The notes: generated by a model from the letters alone, not told the origin. DNA of 40,742 nt from DASTDY01 sp035457345 (GCA_035457345.1 DATIBT010000044.1:1-40742), one strand, 5' to 3'; positions 21,620-30,766 are shown, counted from the stretch's first letter. Made by a program: numbers and translations.

Positions 21620-23389
21620 ATGGGAACCACACGTAAAAGTTTGGCTATTTTCTGGCGTGTTAACATGCGCTGGCCTGGCTTGTTTTGGGGGACGGCCTTT
21701 CTCTTTAGCGCTGGTTTAATCGCATCACGCATTGTCTTACCCCTTATTGCCGCGCATACAATTAACAAATTGGTTGAGCTGAACGGCCAACCCCATGCAA
21801 ATTATTGGGACGTCTTTGTGCCGATTCTTATTACTTTTGGCGTTGTCATGGTGATAGCCCGGACAATCACTGAGGGCGCGTTTGTATTGCTTTCAAAACT
21901 TGAAACTAAAGCTCGGCCCGCATTACAAAACCGCATTTTTGATATGTTCATGAATCAAAGTATGGCCTTCCACGCCAACAACTTTAGCGGCGCGCTTGTT
22001 AACCAAACCAATAAATTTACCGGCTCCTACATTAGCCTGACCGATCTGTTGCTTATTAATGTGCTGGAATTCTTAGTGAGTATCGTAGTAGCTATAGGGG
22101 TCATTACCTTCTTTACGCCCGTGATTGGCGTGGCTATGTTATGCTGGACGATTTTCTTTGTGTGGATAAACATGATGCTGACCAAACGGCGCATGTACCT
22201 TTCGCGCATCGCCACCAAGGCAGACAGCGCCCTTACCGCCCACCTGGCAGACGCGGTGGGCAATGTCTCCGCCATTAAAGCCTTTGGCCGCGAGGAGCAC
22301 GAAAAGCAGACCCACAGCATCAAAGCATATGACCGCGCCAACAAAAAATACATCTCGTGGATTAGAGCAACTAAAAACGGCTTTGTGTTTGGCCTCCTCA
22401 TTGGTTTTCTGCAGTTGACTATTCTTGGCCTATCGGTCTGGTCGGTTATGGAAGGCAAAATCGATATTGGCGTCTTCCTGCTTGTACAGGTATATCTTAC
22501 CCAAATCATCACTCTATTATGGGGGCTGAGCGGCATCACCCGCAATATTGAGCAGGCAGTGAGCGACGCCTCGGAAATGACTGAGATTTTAGAGGAGCCA
22601 CTTGGCGTCGAAGACCCGCGCCATCCCAAACCACTTACCATCTCCAAGGGCGCTATTGGGTTCAACGACATTACGTTCGCGCACGACGGCAACGAGGATA
22701 CATTATTTAGCGGCTTCACCTTGCGGGTAGCGGCCGGCGAAAAGATTGGCCTTGTGGGCCACTCCGGATCTGGCAAAACTAGTCTGACGCGTCTGCTGCT
22801 GCGGTTTATCGATGTGGACGCTGGCAGTATCACCATTGATGGACAAGATATCCGTAAAGTAGCGCAGGCTGACCTGCGCCGGTATATTGCGTACGTCCCA
22901 CAAGAGCCAGTCCTGTTCCACCGGAGCCTGCGTGACAACATCGCCTACGGCAGGCCAGATGCAACCGACGAAGAGGTGGCCCGGGCCGCCAGGCTGGCAC
23001 ACGCGGAAGAATTCATACACAAGCTCCCTAAAGGCTACAGCACGATGGTTGGCGAGCGCGGCGTTAAGCTGAGCGGCGGACAACGCCAGCGTATTGCCAT
23101 TGCCCGCGCCATATTAAAAGACGCACCGATTCTGTTGTTAGATGAGGCAACTAGCGCGCTCGACAGTGAAAGCGAAAAACTCATCCAAGACGCCCTTAAA
23201 AAGTTGATGAAAGGGCGAACCACCATTGTTATCGCCCACCGGCTAAGCACAATTCAAAAAATGGACCGTATCGTTGTACTGCATGAAGGTCGTATAATCG
23301 AGCAAGGAAGCCATGACGAATTGCTTAAAAAAGATGGCACGTACGCCGACCTTTGGAAGCATCAGTCGGGTGGGTTCATAGAGGAATAA
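21620..23389 (+). CDS. ABC exporter half-transporter, subunit 1
   Basis: The 589-residue protein has six predicted TM helices (first at about 16-40) and a C-terminal ATPase. Walker A is GLVGHSGSGKTSL, Q-loop YVPQEPVLFH, signature LSGGQRQRIAIARAIL, Walker B ILLLDEATSALD and H-loop VIAHRLSTIQ, all intact. It is a type IV (MsbA/BmrA-like) exporter. The start has a GAGG site nine bases upstream. Two bases separate it from the second half-transporter, so the pair most likely forms a heterodimer. Substrate is unknown; candidates are peptides, lipids or drugs. Confidence 0.92.
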   Translation: MGTTRKSLAIFWRVNMRWPGLFWGTAFLFSAGLIASRIVLPLIAAHTINKLVELNGQPHANYWDVFVPILITFGVVMVIARTITEGAFVLLSKLETKARPALQNRIFDMFMNQSMAFHANNFSGALVNQTNKFTGSYISLTDLLLINVLEFLVSIVVAIGVITFFTPVIGVAMLCWTIFFVWINMMLTKRRMYLSRIATKADSALTAHLADAVGNVSAIKAFGREEHEKQTHSIKAYDRANKKYISWIRATKNGFVFGLLIGFLQLTILGLSVWSVMEGKIDIGVFLLVQVYLTQIITLLWGLSGITRNIEQAVSDASEMTEILEEPLGVEDPRHPKPLTISKGAIGFNDITFAHDGNEDTLFSGFTLRVAAGEKIGLVGHSGSGKTSLTRLLLRFIDVDAGSITIDGQDIRKVAQADLRRYIAYVPQEPVLFHRSLRDNIAYGRPDATDEEVARAARLAHAEEFIHKLPKGYSTMVGERGVKLSGGQRQRIAIARAILKDAPILLLDEATSALDSESEKLIQDALKKLMKGRTTIVIAHRLSTIQKMDRIVVLHEGRIIEQGSHDELLKKDGTYADLWKHQSGGFIEE

Positions 23390-23391
23390 CT

Positions 23392-25173
23392 ATGAAAAAA
23401 AACATCAACAAACAATCAATCAGGCTCTTTTGGGAGCACGCCAGCCGCTACCCCTTCCGCGCGTACGGGCTGCTGATTTTGGTACCTGCCACCATATTCC
23501 TGCACCAATTTTTGCCGCCACTTATTTCTGCTGACATACTGAATCGTTTAAGTACGGGCAATTTTGTACCGGGCGATCTGTGGAGTAGCTTTGGCGACAG
23601 CCTTATTTGGTATGCCATCATTTCGTTCCTAGGCGGCATGATGGGCTGGCGCCTGGTCATTTACTTCCTCTGGTCGCTATATATCCGCGTTTCCCGGGAC
23701 ATACACCAGCGAATTTTTGGCCACCTCTTGACCATGAGCGCCACCTTCCACGCCAACCGCTTTGGCGGCTCCCTCGTCAGTCAAGCCAATAACCTGGCGA
23801 ACGCCTATGGCCAATTCGCCAACACAACTATCTTTCAACTCATACCTCTAGTGGTGAGCCTTGCGTTCACAGCAATTATTTTGTTGCCCCGCGCACCGTT
23901 GTTTGTGGGAGTACTGTTTGTCATCAGCGCTATCTACATAGTTGTGGCCATCTTGACCACCAAGAAGTTACGCACCCTAAATGCCATTGTGACTGAAGCG
24001 GGCAACACGCGCACCGGCCAATTAGCCGATACTATAGCCAACATCATGGCCGTGAAGAGCTTTGCCGCTAGCGCCACCGAAGATAAACGGTTTGCCAAAG
24101 CCAACCGGCACTGGGCACAAAGTGAACGCAACGTCATGGTTGAAACGCTCAAACGCCAGACGCAATTCGCCGGTGTCGGCACAGTTATGGATGTGTCGGC
24201 GCTTGGCCTGGCCGTTGCATCAGTGGTTGTTTTTAAGGCAGATATTGCAACGGTATTCTTAGTCCTCTCTTACACCGGCAATGTCCTCTGGAAGCTCTGG
24301 GATTTTAGCAACTCGGCAATGCGCGAATACAACACAGCGCTCGGCAACGCCAAGTCCATGGTAGAAATCCTTGGTAAAAAACCGCTCGTGCGCGACCCGG
24401 TGAAGCCAGAAGATGTACGTATAAACAAAGGCGATATTGCCCTCCAGCATGTCACCTACGCCCACGCCGACTCACGCAAAGACGCCCTGTTTACCGACCT
24501 ATCACTGCACATACAGGCAGGCGAAAAAATCGGCCTTGTGGGCCACTCCGGATCCGGCAAGACAACGCTCACCAAACTATTGCTGCGTTTTTCTGACATA
24601 GATGCCGGCACCATAACTATAGACGGCCAGAACATCGCCAAGATTACGCAAGAAGACCTGCGACGCAATATTGCTTACGTTCCCCAAGAACCACTACTGT
24701 TCCATCGCACCATTACAGAGAATATTGCCTACGGTAAGCCAAATGCGACGCGGGAAGAAATCGAAGAAGCAGCCCGCCGCGCCCATGCTGCCAAATTTAT
24801 TGCCAAGCTGCCTAGGGGGTATGCAACCGAAGTTGGCGAACGCGGCATCAAACTTAGCGGCGGACAACGCCAGCGTATTGCCATTGCCCGCGCTATCCTA
24901 AAAGACGCACCCATTCTCTTGCTAGACGAAGCCACCAGCGCCCTGGATAGCCAGAGCGAGAAACACATTCAAGCTGCATTATGGGAGCTCATGGAAGGCC
25001 GCACGGCGATTGTGATAGCCCACCGCCTCAGCACCATTCAGCGCATGGACCGCATTATTGTACTGGACGACGGCGCTATTGTTGAACAGGGCAGCCACGA
25101 TCAATTGCTTGCAAGGGGCGGGATCTACGCCGAGTTGTGGGCCCATCAGTCGGGCGGTTTTATAGAAGAATAA
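23392..25173 (+). CDS. ABC exporter half-transporter, subunit 2
   Basis: The 593-residue protein is a TM domain plus ATPase with Walker A GLVGHSGSGKTTLTKLLL, Q-loop YVPQEPLLFH, signature LSGGQRQRIAIARAIL, Walker B ILLLDEATSALD and H-loop VIAHRLSTIQ. The ATG at 23392 is two bases after the first subunit's stop and has GAGGAATAACT in front; a longer in-frame start would overlap the first gene and has no support. Both subunits have intact catalytic Glu, so neither ATP site is visibly degenerate. Exact DNA tracts shared with subunit 1 (a 38-base run across the signature motif) indicate duplication with later gene conversion. Confidence 0.92.
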   Translation: MKKNINKQSIRLFWEHASRYPFRAYGLLILVPATIFLHQFLPPLISADILNRLSTGNFVPGDLWSSFGDSLIWYAIISFLGGMMGWRLVIYFLWSLYIRVSRDIHQRIFGHLLTMSATFHANRFGGSLVSQANNLANAYGQFANTTIFQLIPLVVSLAFTAIILLPRAPLFVGVLFVISAIYIVVAILTTKKLRTLNAIVTEAGNTRTGQLADTIANIMAVKSFAASATEDKRFAKANRHWAQSERNVMVETLKRQTQFAGVGTVMDVSALGLAVASVVVFKADIATVFLVLSYTGNVLWKLWDFSNSAMREYNTALGNAKSMVEILGKKPLVRDPVKPEDVRINKGDIALQHVTYAHADSRKDALFTDLSLHIQAGEKIGLVGHSGSGKTTLTKLLLRFSDIDAGTITIDGQNIAKITQEDLRRNIAYVPQEPLLFHRTITENIAYGKPNATREEIEEAARRAHAAKFIAKLPRGYATEVGERGIKLSGGQRQRIAIARAILKDAPILLLDEATSALDSQSEKHIQAALWELMEGRTAIVIAHRLSTIQRMDRIIVLDDGAIVEQGSHDQLLARGGIYAELWAHQSGGFIEE

Positions 25174-25177
25174 CCTG

Positions 25178-25876
25178 TTATTCTTTCGGTCCGGCTGGCG
25201 TGTCGCCCTCTGTCTCGCCAGTACTTTCGGCTTCGCCTTCGTTGGAACCGTTCTCTGACTCAACATCTGATTCATCTTCAGCAGTGCCAGCAGCAGCCTC
25301 GTTCTGGGCAGCCAACGCAGCAGGCTCATAGACCGTTGCAATGAGCAGTTCTGGCTCGGCTAGAACCTCCACGCCTTCTGCTGGAACAATATCCGCAATA
25401 GTCACGTGGTCGCCAGCGCCAACCAACCTACTGCTATCCACTTCCATGAAGTCTGGGAGGTTTTTGGGCAGTGCTGCAATTGCTACGTTCTCGGTGGTTT
25501 GCAAAATAACTAGGCCAGCCTTCTCGGCTTCTGTTTCGCCCTCATTTGCGATGCGTAAGGCAACTTCGGTTTCAACTTTCTCGTTTTGCTTCACGACATG
25601 CAAACTAAGGTGCCGCAAATGCCGCTTAACCGGGTCGAGGTCGGCCGATTTAATCATGGCCAACTTCTTACTCTTGCCAAGTGTTAGCTCAATTGGCTGA
25701 TGCTTACCGGCTTTGTGCCATGCTTTTGTCGCTTCCTGAGCCTGCAGAGTGACGGGCTTGGCTTTCATGTCGCTACCGTACACAACGCCAGGCACAAAGC
25801 CCCGCTTGCGTAACTGTTTTACTTTTTTGCCTAAGATTTCGCGTTCTTCGACAGTCAATACAACCTTATCTCCCAT
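25178..25876 (-). CDS. rplY: 50S ribosomal protein L25 (CTC form)
   Basis: The 232-residue protein has the 5S-rRNA-binding L25 domain (KVVLTVEEREILGKKVKQLR, GFVPGVVYG) and the C-terminal TL5/CTC beta domain (VGAGDHVTIADIVPAEGVEVL). It ends in a ~50-residue acidic Ser/Glu/Gly tail. AGGAG lies eight bases before the start, and a TATAAT is about 35 bases upstream, so unlike many neighbours it has a conventional leader. It is convergent with the ABC operon, with only four bases between the stops. Confidence 0.93.
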   Translation of the reverse strand: MGDKVVLTVEEREILGKKVKQLRKRGFVPGVVYGSDMKAKPVTLQAQEATKAWHKAGKHQPIELTLGKSKKLAMIKSADLDPVKRHLRHLSLHVVKQNEKVETEVALRIANEGETEAEKAGLVILQTTENVAIAALPKNLPDFMEVDSSRLVGAGDHVTIADIVPAEGVEVLAEPELLIATVYEPAALAAQNEAAAGTAEDESDVESENGSNEGEAESTGETEGDTPAGPKE

Positions 25877-25912
25877 AACTGAAACTCCTGTTTCTGTGCC
25901 CCTATTATACCA

Positions 25913-27700
25913 TTAAGCGTCTTGTGAAAAGATAATCAGGCTATAAGGACCAATGGTAACCAGGCCCTTATTGTTCTCCCCGACCGTTACCTCGGGGCAG
26001 TCTACCCCGTTAAAATCCTCACTGTAGCCCTTCCAGTCGCTGTTAAACCGTGGGCGCCACACGCCAGGCTGCGGGAAAGTAAGTTCAATAGCGTCGTGCT
26101 TGTTGTTGCTAATATTGGCGACAACCACTACGTCGTCGCCTGCGCCGCCCTTATCCCAGCGATGATAAGCGAGCCATTTTGCGTCAGTATCACAAGCAAA
26201 GACATGTATATGGGGGCCAAGCAACCCTGCGCTGTTACCATACGTGTTTTGGCGCAATTTTATGAGATGGCGATAAAGCGTTACCACACCCTCAAACCGG
26301 TCGACATTTTCCCAATTTAGTGGCTGCCAATGATTAAACGCACCAGTTTCCATGCATTCCTGGCCCTGGAAGAGCATAGGAACCCCGGGAGCGGTCAATA
26401 GCAACCCGGCCGCCAATGTGGAGCGTTTGCGAGCATAAATGTTTGTCGCGTCCCCTGGAGCTATTTCTTCGTCGAGGCGGGCATGGCCATTGCCTGCTGC
26501 GTCGGTGTCGTGTGACTCCGTAAATATAACCCGTTGGAACGGATCGTTATTGTATTGGCCATTTAGGATATAGCGGATTTTCTCCATATCACGCGACTCA
26601 TCGGCTATAGGATCAAGCACCTCCCGCACACAGGCCGCAAACGATACATCCCACTGGGCGTTAAAACCAGCGCCGCCGTCACTGGCAGGTTTTGTTATCC
26701 ATTCGTTGCCTTGCAGATCTTCGGCAATCGATATGCCATGCGGTTTATCGGCCACCAGCTTAGTTACGTCTTGCAATACTTGCCAGCCCTCCGGAATGTC
26801 AGGCGCTTTTTCGGTGAATTCGGTGGTCACTACTTTTCTGATGGCCAGAACAGCGTCGAGCCGCAGCCCGTCTACGTTGCACTCGTCGAGCAGTTGGCGG
26901 GCGTGGTCGGTAATAAAATCGCGCACTTCTTGGCGGCCGTAGTCAAGGCGCGTGTCGCCCCAAGGGGTCTGCGAGCGCCAGTCGTTATAGAAATAAATGC
27001 CACCTTTGCCGTCTTCGTTCCAGCCGTCGAATTGCCAGAGGTTCTGGGTTTGGTCGGTGCTGAGGTGGTTGTAAACAACGTCGGCGATCACCCCAATGCC
27101 ACGCTTGTGTGCTTCTCTTACAAAATGCATAAAGGCATGACGGCCGCCATACGCTGCATCTATGGCGTAGAGGTTGATGGGAGTGTAACCCCACCACTTG
27201 TCCTCCCAGACTGAATTAATGGGCATGACTTCAACAGCGTTGACGCCTAGGCTTGCTAAATAGTCGAGTCTTTCAATCGCTTCAGTAAACGTACCTGGTA
27301 CCTCTGGGTCTGGCCGGTTAAAAGTACCGACATGCAATTCATAAATAAGGAGTTTTTGCACACTAGGCAACGTAAAGTTGTCATCACCCCAATCGAACGC
27401 CGGATCAACAATGATTGTTTTGTCACCACTTGCCGTAAGTTGGCGCGCCCTCGGATCGTTGCGCAACAATTGCTTGCCCTTATAGTCAATAACATACTGG
27501 TATTCTTCGCCCACCTTTGCATCTTCAATGTTGAGCGACCATGTGCCGTCCTCGGCCCTCTCTAATGCATGGGCCTTGTAGTCCCAGTTATTAAAATCCC
27601 CCGTAATATGCACGCTCTCAGCAAAAGGCGCCCACACTCTAAAGTGTACGCCACCAGCATGCACCACTGCACCTAGCGCCCACCGTTTCGTCATTTGCAT
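25913..27700 (-). CDS. GH13 alpha-glucan enzyme, branching-enzyme/trehalohydrolase-like
   Basis: The 595-residue protein has a CBM48 module (VHFRVWAPFAESVHITGDFN), a linker strand (LIYELHVGTF) and a GH13 barrel. Visible conserved regions are GVIADVVYNH (region I), GLRLDAVLAIRKV with the nucleophile Asp (II), SIAEDLQG with the acid Glu (III) and FTESHDTDAAGNG with the transition-state Asp (IV). The C-terminal beta domain ends at SLIIFSQDA. It may be a glycogen branching enzyme or malto-oligosyltrehalose trehalohydrolase; I cannot separate these by eye. No glgA, glgC or treY neighbours are here. A TATCAT box ends five bases before the start, indicating a leaderless mRNA. Confidence 0.85.
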   Translation of the reverse strand: MQMTKRWALGAVVHAGGVHFRVWAPFAESVHITGDFNNWDYKAHALERAEDGTWSLNIEDAKVGEEYQYVIDYKGKQLLRNDPRARQLTASGDKTIIVDPAFDWGDDNFTLPSVQKLLIYELHVGTFNRPDPEVPGTFTEAIERLDYLASLGVNAVEVMPINSVWEDKWWGYTPINLYAIDAAYGGRHAFMHFVREAHKRGIGVIADVVYNHLSTDQTQNLWQFDGWNEDGKGGIYFYNDWRSQTPWGDTRLDYGRQEVRDFITDHARQLLDECNVDGLRLDAVLAIRKVVTTEFTEKAPDIPEGWQVLQDVTKLVADKPHGISIAEDLQGNEWITKPASDGGAGFNAQWDVSFAACVREVLDPIADESRDMEKIRYILNGQYNNDPFQRVIFTESHDTDAAGNGHARLDEEIAPGDATNIYARKRSTLAAGLLLTAPGVPMLFQGQECMETGAFNHWQPLNWENVDRFEGVVTLYRHLIKLRQNTYGNSAGLLGPHIHVFACDTDAKWLAYHRWDKGGAGDDVVVVANISNNKHDAIELTFPQPGVWRPRFNSDWKGYSEDFNGVDCPEVTVGENNKGLVTIGPYSLIIFSQDA

Positions 27701-27757
27701 TCATTATGATAAAAATCTCGCGTCAGCACAAGCGGTATGGCGTGCTAGAATGAACCT

Positions 27758-28426
27758 ATGTTATTTGGTATCGGCCTCGAGGAAGCCATACAGGCAATCG
27801 GTCTCATCGGCATTTTGGCGATTGTATTTGCCGAATCCGGCATGATGGTCGGATTCTTTCTGCCCGGTGACACCTTGCTATTCACCGCCGGCTTCTTAGC
27901 GCAAACTGGCACCCTTACCGTAAACGTTCACCTGCTTGTTTTCTTAATTTTCCTGGCGGCTGTGGCGGGCGATAACCTAGGCTACCTTATTGGCCACAGA
28001 TACGGCCGTAAGCTGTTCAGCAAACCGAAATCCCTTATTTTCAATAAAGAGAACCTGGCAAAAGCCGAAGGGTTCTACGAAAAATACGGCGCTATCGTGG
28101 TCATGATCGCCCGCTTTGTGCCAATCCTGCGCACCTTTGGGCCAGTAGTAGCAGGCCTTAGCAGCATGAGCTACCGCTCGTTCCTTATGTATGACCTTAT
28201 CGGCGGCTTCCTGTGGGCCACAAGCATTACCTATCTTGGGTACTTTGGTGGCGAATTCTTACACTCTAAAGGAATTGATGTCGAAATGTTAGTGCTGCCA
28301 ATAGTGGGCCTTGCGGTGTTGCTGAGCATTGCCTCACCCCTCTACCACATTTGGAAGGATCCAAAAAGCCGCCAGATTTTACTCGAGCGGCTTAAGGTGA
28401 AAAAACAATCAACTAAAGCTGATTAA
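27758..28426 (+). CDS. DedA-family membrane protein
   Basis: The 222-residue protein is of DedA type: an early FAESGMMVGFFLPGDTLLFTAG segment (re-entrant helix with Glu and the FLPGE/D motif), GDNLGYLIGHRYGRKL, and the RFVPILRTFGPVVAGLSSM motif with the conserved Arg. DedA proteins are half-transporters linked to lipid carrier (undecaprenyl phosphate or phosphatidylethanolamine) flipping. A TGCTAGAAT extended -10 ends six bases before the ATG. The 3' end overlaps the convergent gene by 14 bases. Confidence 0.92.
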   Translation: MLFGIGLEEAIQAIGLIGILAIVFAESGMMVGFFLPGDTLLFTAGFLAQTGTLTVNVHLLVFLIFLAAVAGDNLGYLIGHRYGRKLFSKPKSLIFNKENLAKAEGFYEKYGAIVVMIARFVPILRTFGPVVAGLSSMSYRSFLMYDLIGGFLWATSITYLGYFGGEFLHSKGIDVEMLVLPIVGLAVLLSIASPLYHIWKDPKSRQILLERLKVKKQSTKAD

Positions 28427-28994
28427 TATCGTTAGACTTTTCGATCTCTTTGCTGACTAAGTCACGCAGAATCTCTGCCTTAGTCTTGCCCGTTTTGTAA
28501 GCGGCCCAGCGCAGATAGTTGTAGATTGGGCGGTCAATAAAGAAGTTGAAGCGCATGTCTTTGGCTTGGATGTCGTTGTCGGCGAGGAATTTTTGCATGA
28601 TACCCTCAAGATTTTCCTCAGTATACTCTTCGCGCTTGACCCAGCCCTCTTCTACGCCGGTGGCGAAGGCGTTTTTGTCGGCTTGTTCGTGAAGCAGCAA
28701 AAGCACCGGCTTTTTTTGCTGGACTGCAAAGGCCACCTGATACCCCACGCCAAAGTTCTCATGACTAGTCTCGGCAATCACTACATCCGCTTTGTTGATT
28801 ACCTCAAGATTCTCTTTATATACTTTTGACCAATCCGCATATTGCACGCCTGGCTTCTGGCTTCTTTCATACGCGCCCTCAATCCAGTCATAAGCCAAGC
28901 TATGGCCAGTCTGTTGAATAATTGATATCATCTTACGTAAGGTGATAATATCTTTCTCGAGTGTGGGCCGGGAAGTAATAAGATGGACTTTCAT
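28413..28994 (-). CDS. Deoxyribosyltransferase-like/RHH protein 1 (nucleophile replaced)
   Basis: A 193-residue protein. Residues 1-130 fit the nucleoside 2-deoxyribosyltransferase fold: KVHLITSRPT strand, DWSKVYKENLEVINKADVVI, then GVGYQVAFAVQQKKPVLLL. In active family members the motif is GxGxExxxA with a nucleophilic Glu; here that position is Gln. Residues about 146-185 (RFNFFIDRPIYNYLRWAA, KTGKTKAEILRDLVSKEI) look like a ribbon-helix-helix DNA-binding unit. The start at 28992-28994 is chosen by alignment with the two paralogues downstream. It may have turned from an enzyme into a ligand-sensing regulator (inference). Its start region is antisense to the upstream region of the divergent methyltransferase. 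Confidence 0.78.
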   Translation of the reverse strand: MKVHLITSRPTLEKDIITLRKMISIIQQTGHSLAYDWIEGAYERSQKPGVQYADWSKVYKENLEVINKADVVIAETSHENFGVGYQVAFAVQQKKPVLLLLHEQADKNAFATGVEEGWVKREEYTEENLEGIMQKFLADNDIQAKDMRFNFFIDRPIYNYLRWAAYKTGKTKAEILRDLVSKEIEKSNDINQL

Positions 28995-29097
28995 TAAATG
29001 CTGTTCTCGTATATTATGGTTCTTTGGGTTGCCTACAGGCAATTTTATCATCTATCATAATATATCCAATAATTTACTACAATACCTACAATACGCT

Positions 29098-29769
29098 ATG
29101 TCAATTATTAAAACTGCCCACAGGCTTACCTCCCTCATGCACGGCCCTAATCCCAACGATGAAACTATAGAGGCCTACAACCGTAGGTTCGGCAAATATC
29201 TAAAGCACACTCCCGCCTGGTACAACGAAAGTCACAGGCCCTTATTAAATTGGATAGATTTTACTCTTGGCACTATACCTCGGGATGGTAAAATCCTGGA
29301 AATTGGCAGTGGCCCTGGGCGTGATGCGAAATATATGAAAGAAAAAGGATATCATGTCATCTGTAGCGACGCCTCGTACGCCTTCGTTAGCCATCTCAAC
29401 CACAATGGTGAACGCGCCTTTCTATTTAATCCACTGCGGGATGAAATCTCAAAGCCGTACCATTTAATCTTTGCGAATGCAGTAGTGCCTCATTTTACGG
29501 CCGAGGACTTACAACTTGTTTTAGGTAAAGTACATTCCGGGTTAGCGGCAGGAGGCACATTCGCATTTAGCGCAAAACAAGGCGAGGGTGAGATTTGGAT
29601 TGATGAAAAATTAGGCGACAAACGCTATGTTCATCATTGGCAGCCGCACGAACTTAGAAAAGTCGTACAAGAAGCTGGATTTGAAATCATCTATATGAAC
29701 CATGATATTCCCGGCGACCTACCTACACACACCTGGATACTTATCACTGCCCGCAAGACTAAAAATTAA
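29098..29769 (+). CDS. SAM-dependent methyltransferase
   Basis: The 223-residue protein is a class I methyltransferase. Motif I is KILEIGSGPGRDAKYMKEKG, motif II VICSDASYAFVSHL, and motif IV/V around YHLIFANAVVPHFTAEDLQ. The substrate is not evident. The start at 29098 has a TACAAT box five bases upstream and no ribosome binding site, so the mRNA is probably leaderless; longer in-frame starts would cover that promoter. It sits between deoxyribosyltransferase-like genes and its stop overlaps that of the convergent gene by four bases. Confidence 0.87.
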   Translation: MSIIKTAHRLTSLMHGPNPNDETIEAYNRRFGKYLKHTPAWYNESHRPLLNWIDFTLGTIPRDGKILEIGSGPGRDAKYMKEKGYHVICSDASYAFVSHLNHNGERAFLFNPLRDEISKPYHLIFANAVVPHFTAEDLQLVLGKVHSGLAAGGTFAFSAKQGEGEIWIDEKLGDKRYVHHWQPHELRKVVQEAGFEIIYMNHDIPGDLPTHTWILITARKTKN

Positions 29770-30323
29770 TTTTCACCCTCTTGAAGATCCTTCAGTAGTA
29801 AATCTCGGACTACTTCAGCCTTCGTTTTACCCGACTTGAAAGACTTTAGTCTTAGATGGTTATAAATCCTCCGATCAATAACGAAATTAAAACGTAAATC
29901 TTTTGTCTTAACTTCATTGTCGGCAAGAAAACCGGTGACCACCTCTTCAATAGTTAAGTCGTCATATTGTCGAAGAGTTATTAGCTCGTCATTTAAGCCC
30001 GTAGCATACGAACTCTTCTCAACATTTTTGTTTATTAATAAAAGTACCGGCTTCTTACGTTGCAGAGCATGGGCCACTTCATATCCCACGCCAAAAGTGC
30101 TTACATCTGAAGCCTCTGCAATAAGCACCTCGGCAGAATCAATAGAGCGTACGGCATCATTAACAATACCAACTATATCCGTGAAGTCAGAACGAATAAG
30201 CGCGCTCTCCGTCCAATCATTACTTACATTGTGCCCAGCGGCCCGTATTGCATGAAGTATGCGCTTATACGTAACAATATCTTCCTTTATATTCCTGCTA
30301 GAGGCTGAAAAATATACAATCAT
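29766..30323 (-). CDS. Deoxyribosyltransferase-like/RHH protein 2
   Basis: A 185-residue paralogue of the protein at 28413-28994. The N-terminal domain keeps the nucleophile motif FGVGYEVAHALQRKKPVLLL with Glu, preceded by SIDSAEVLIAEASDVST. The C-terminal tail (RFNFVIDRRIYNHLRLKSF, SGKTKAEVVRDLLLKDL) is the same ribbon-helix-helix-like unit. The ATG at 30321-30323 overlaps the TAA of the upstream paralogue (TAATG) and has an AGGAAAG site, so the two are translationally coupled. Family enzymes cleave or transfer deoxyribose on nucleosides; combination with a DNA-binding tail is unusual. Confidence 0.8.
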   Translation of the reverse strand: MIVYFSASSRNIKEDIVTYKRILHAIRAAGHNVSNDWTESALIRSDFTDIVGIVNDAVRSIDSAEVLIAEASDVSTFGVGYEVAHALQRKKPVLLLINKNVEKSSYATGLNDELITLRQYDDLTIEEVVTGFLADNEVKTKDLRFNFVIDRRIYNHLRLKSFKSGKTKAEVVRDLLLKDLQEGEN

Positions 30324-30766
30324 TACTTCTCTTTCCTGATGGTTAGACAAAAGTCCCGCACGACCCGTTTAATAGCGGCGTCATTAAATTGCTGTCGGGT
30401 CAATAAGGGGTGCATAAGTCCGCTTATAAAAGAACCGCCCATGCTCCCGTCACGCAGCAATAGTAAAACCGGCTTCTCCTGCGCGAGAGCAATCGCCACC
30501 TCGTACCCGACCCCAAATGTCGACTTATTAGTAGCGTCAGCAATGAGCGCGTCACACGCATCAATTCTGGCTAGCTCGCGCCTGCAAATCGTTTCCCAAT
30601 CCTCCTGGTCAAGCATACTCAGGCCCATTTCAATTTCAGTGGGAACTCTCTGGGAAAATTCGCTCGACGGTTCGTAACCGCTGGCGATAATTGCATCAAT
30701 AATTTTTTGATAACTCGCTTGGTTTTTCTCAAATTGAGGAGTTGGTGCAACAAAATGAACAATCAT
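30323..30766 (-). CDS. Deoxyribosyltransferase-like protein 3, no RHH tail
   Basis: A 147-residue paralogue with IVHFVAPTPQFEKNQ, RIDACDALIADATNKST and FGVGYEVAIALAQEKPVLLL (Glu present). It ends after the fold (DFCLTIRKEK) where the two relatives have the helical DNA-binding tail; the following gene starts at that point, so the tail was lost or never present. The start at 30764-30766 follows TATAAA by four bases, probably leaderless. It is divergent from the Nudix protein across a region with palindromic sites. Confidence 0.78.
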   Translation of the reverse strand: MIVHFVAPTPQFEKNQASYQKIIDAIIASGYEPSSEFSQRVPTEIEMGLSMLDQEDWETICRRELARIDACDALIADATNKSTFGVGYEVAIALAQEKPVLLLLRDGSMGGSFISGLMHPLLTRQQFNDAAIKRVVRDFCLTIRKEK

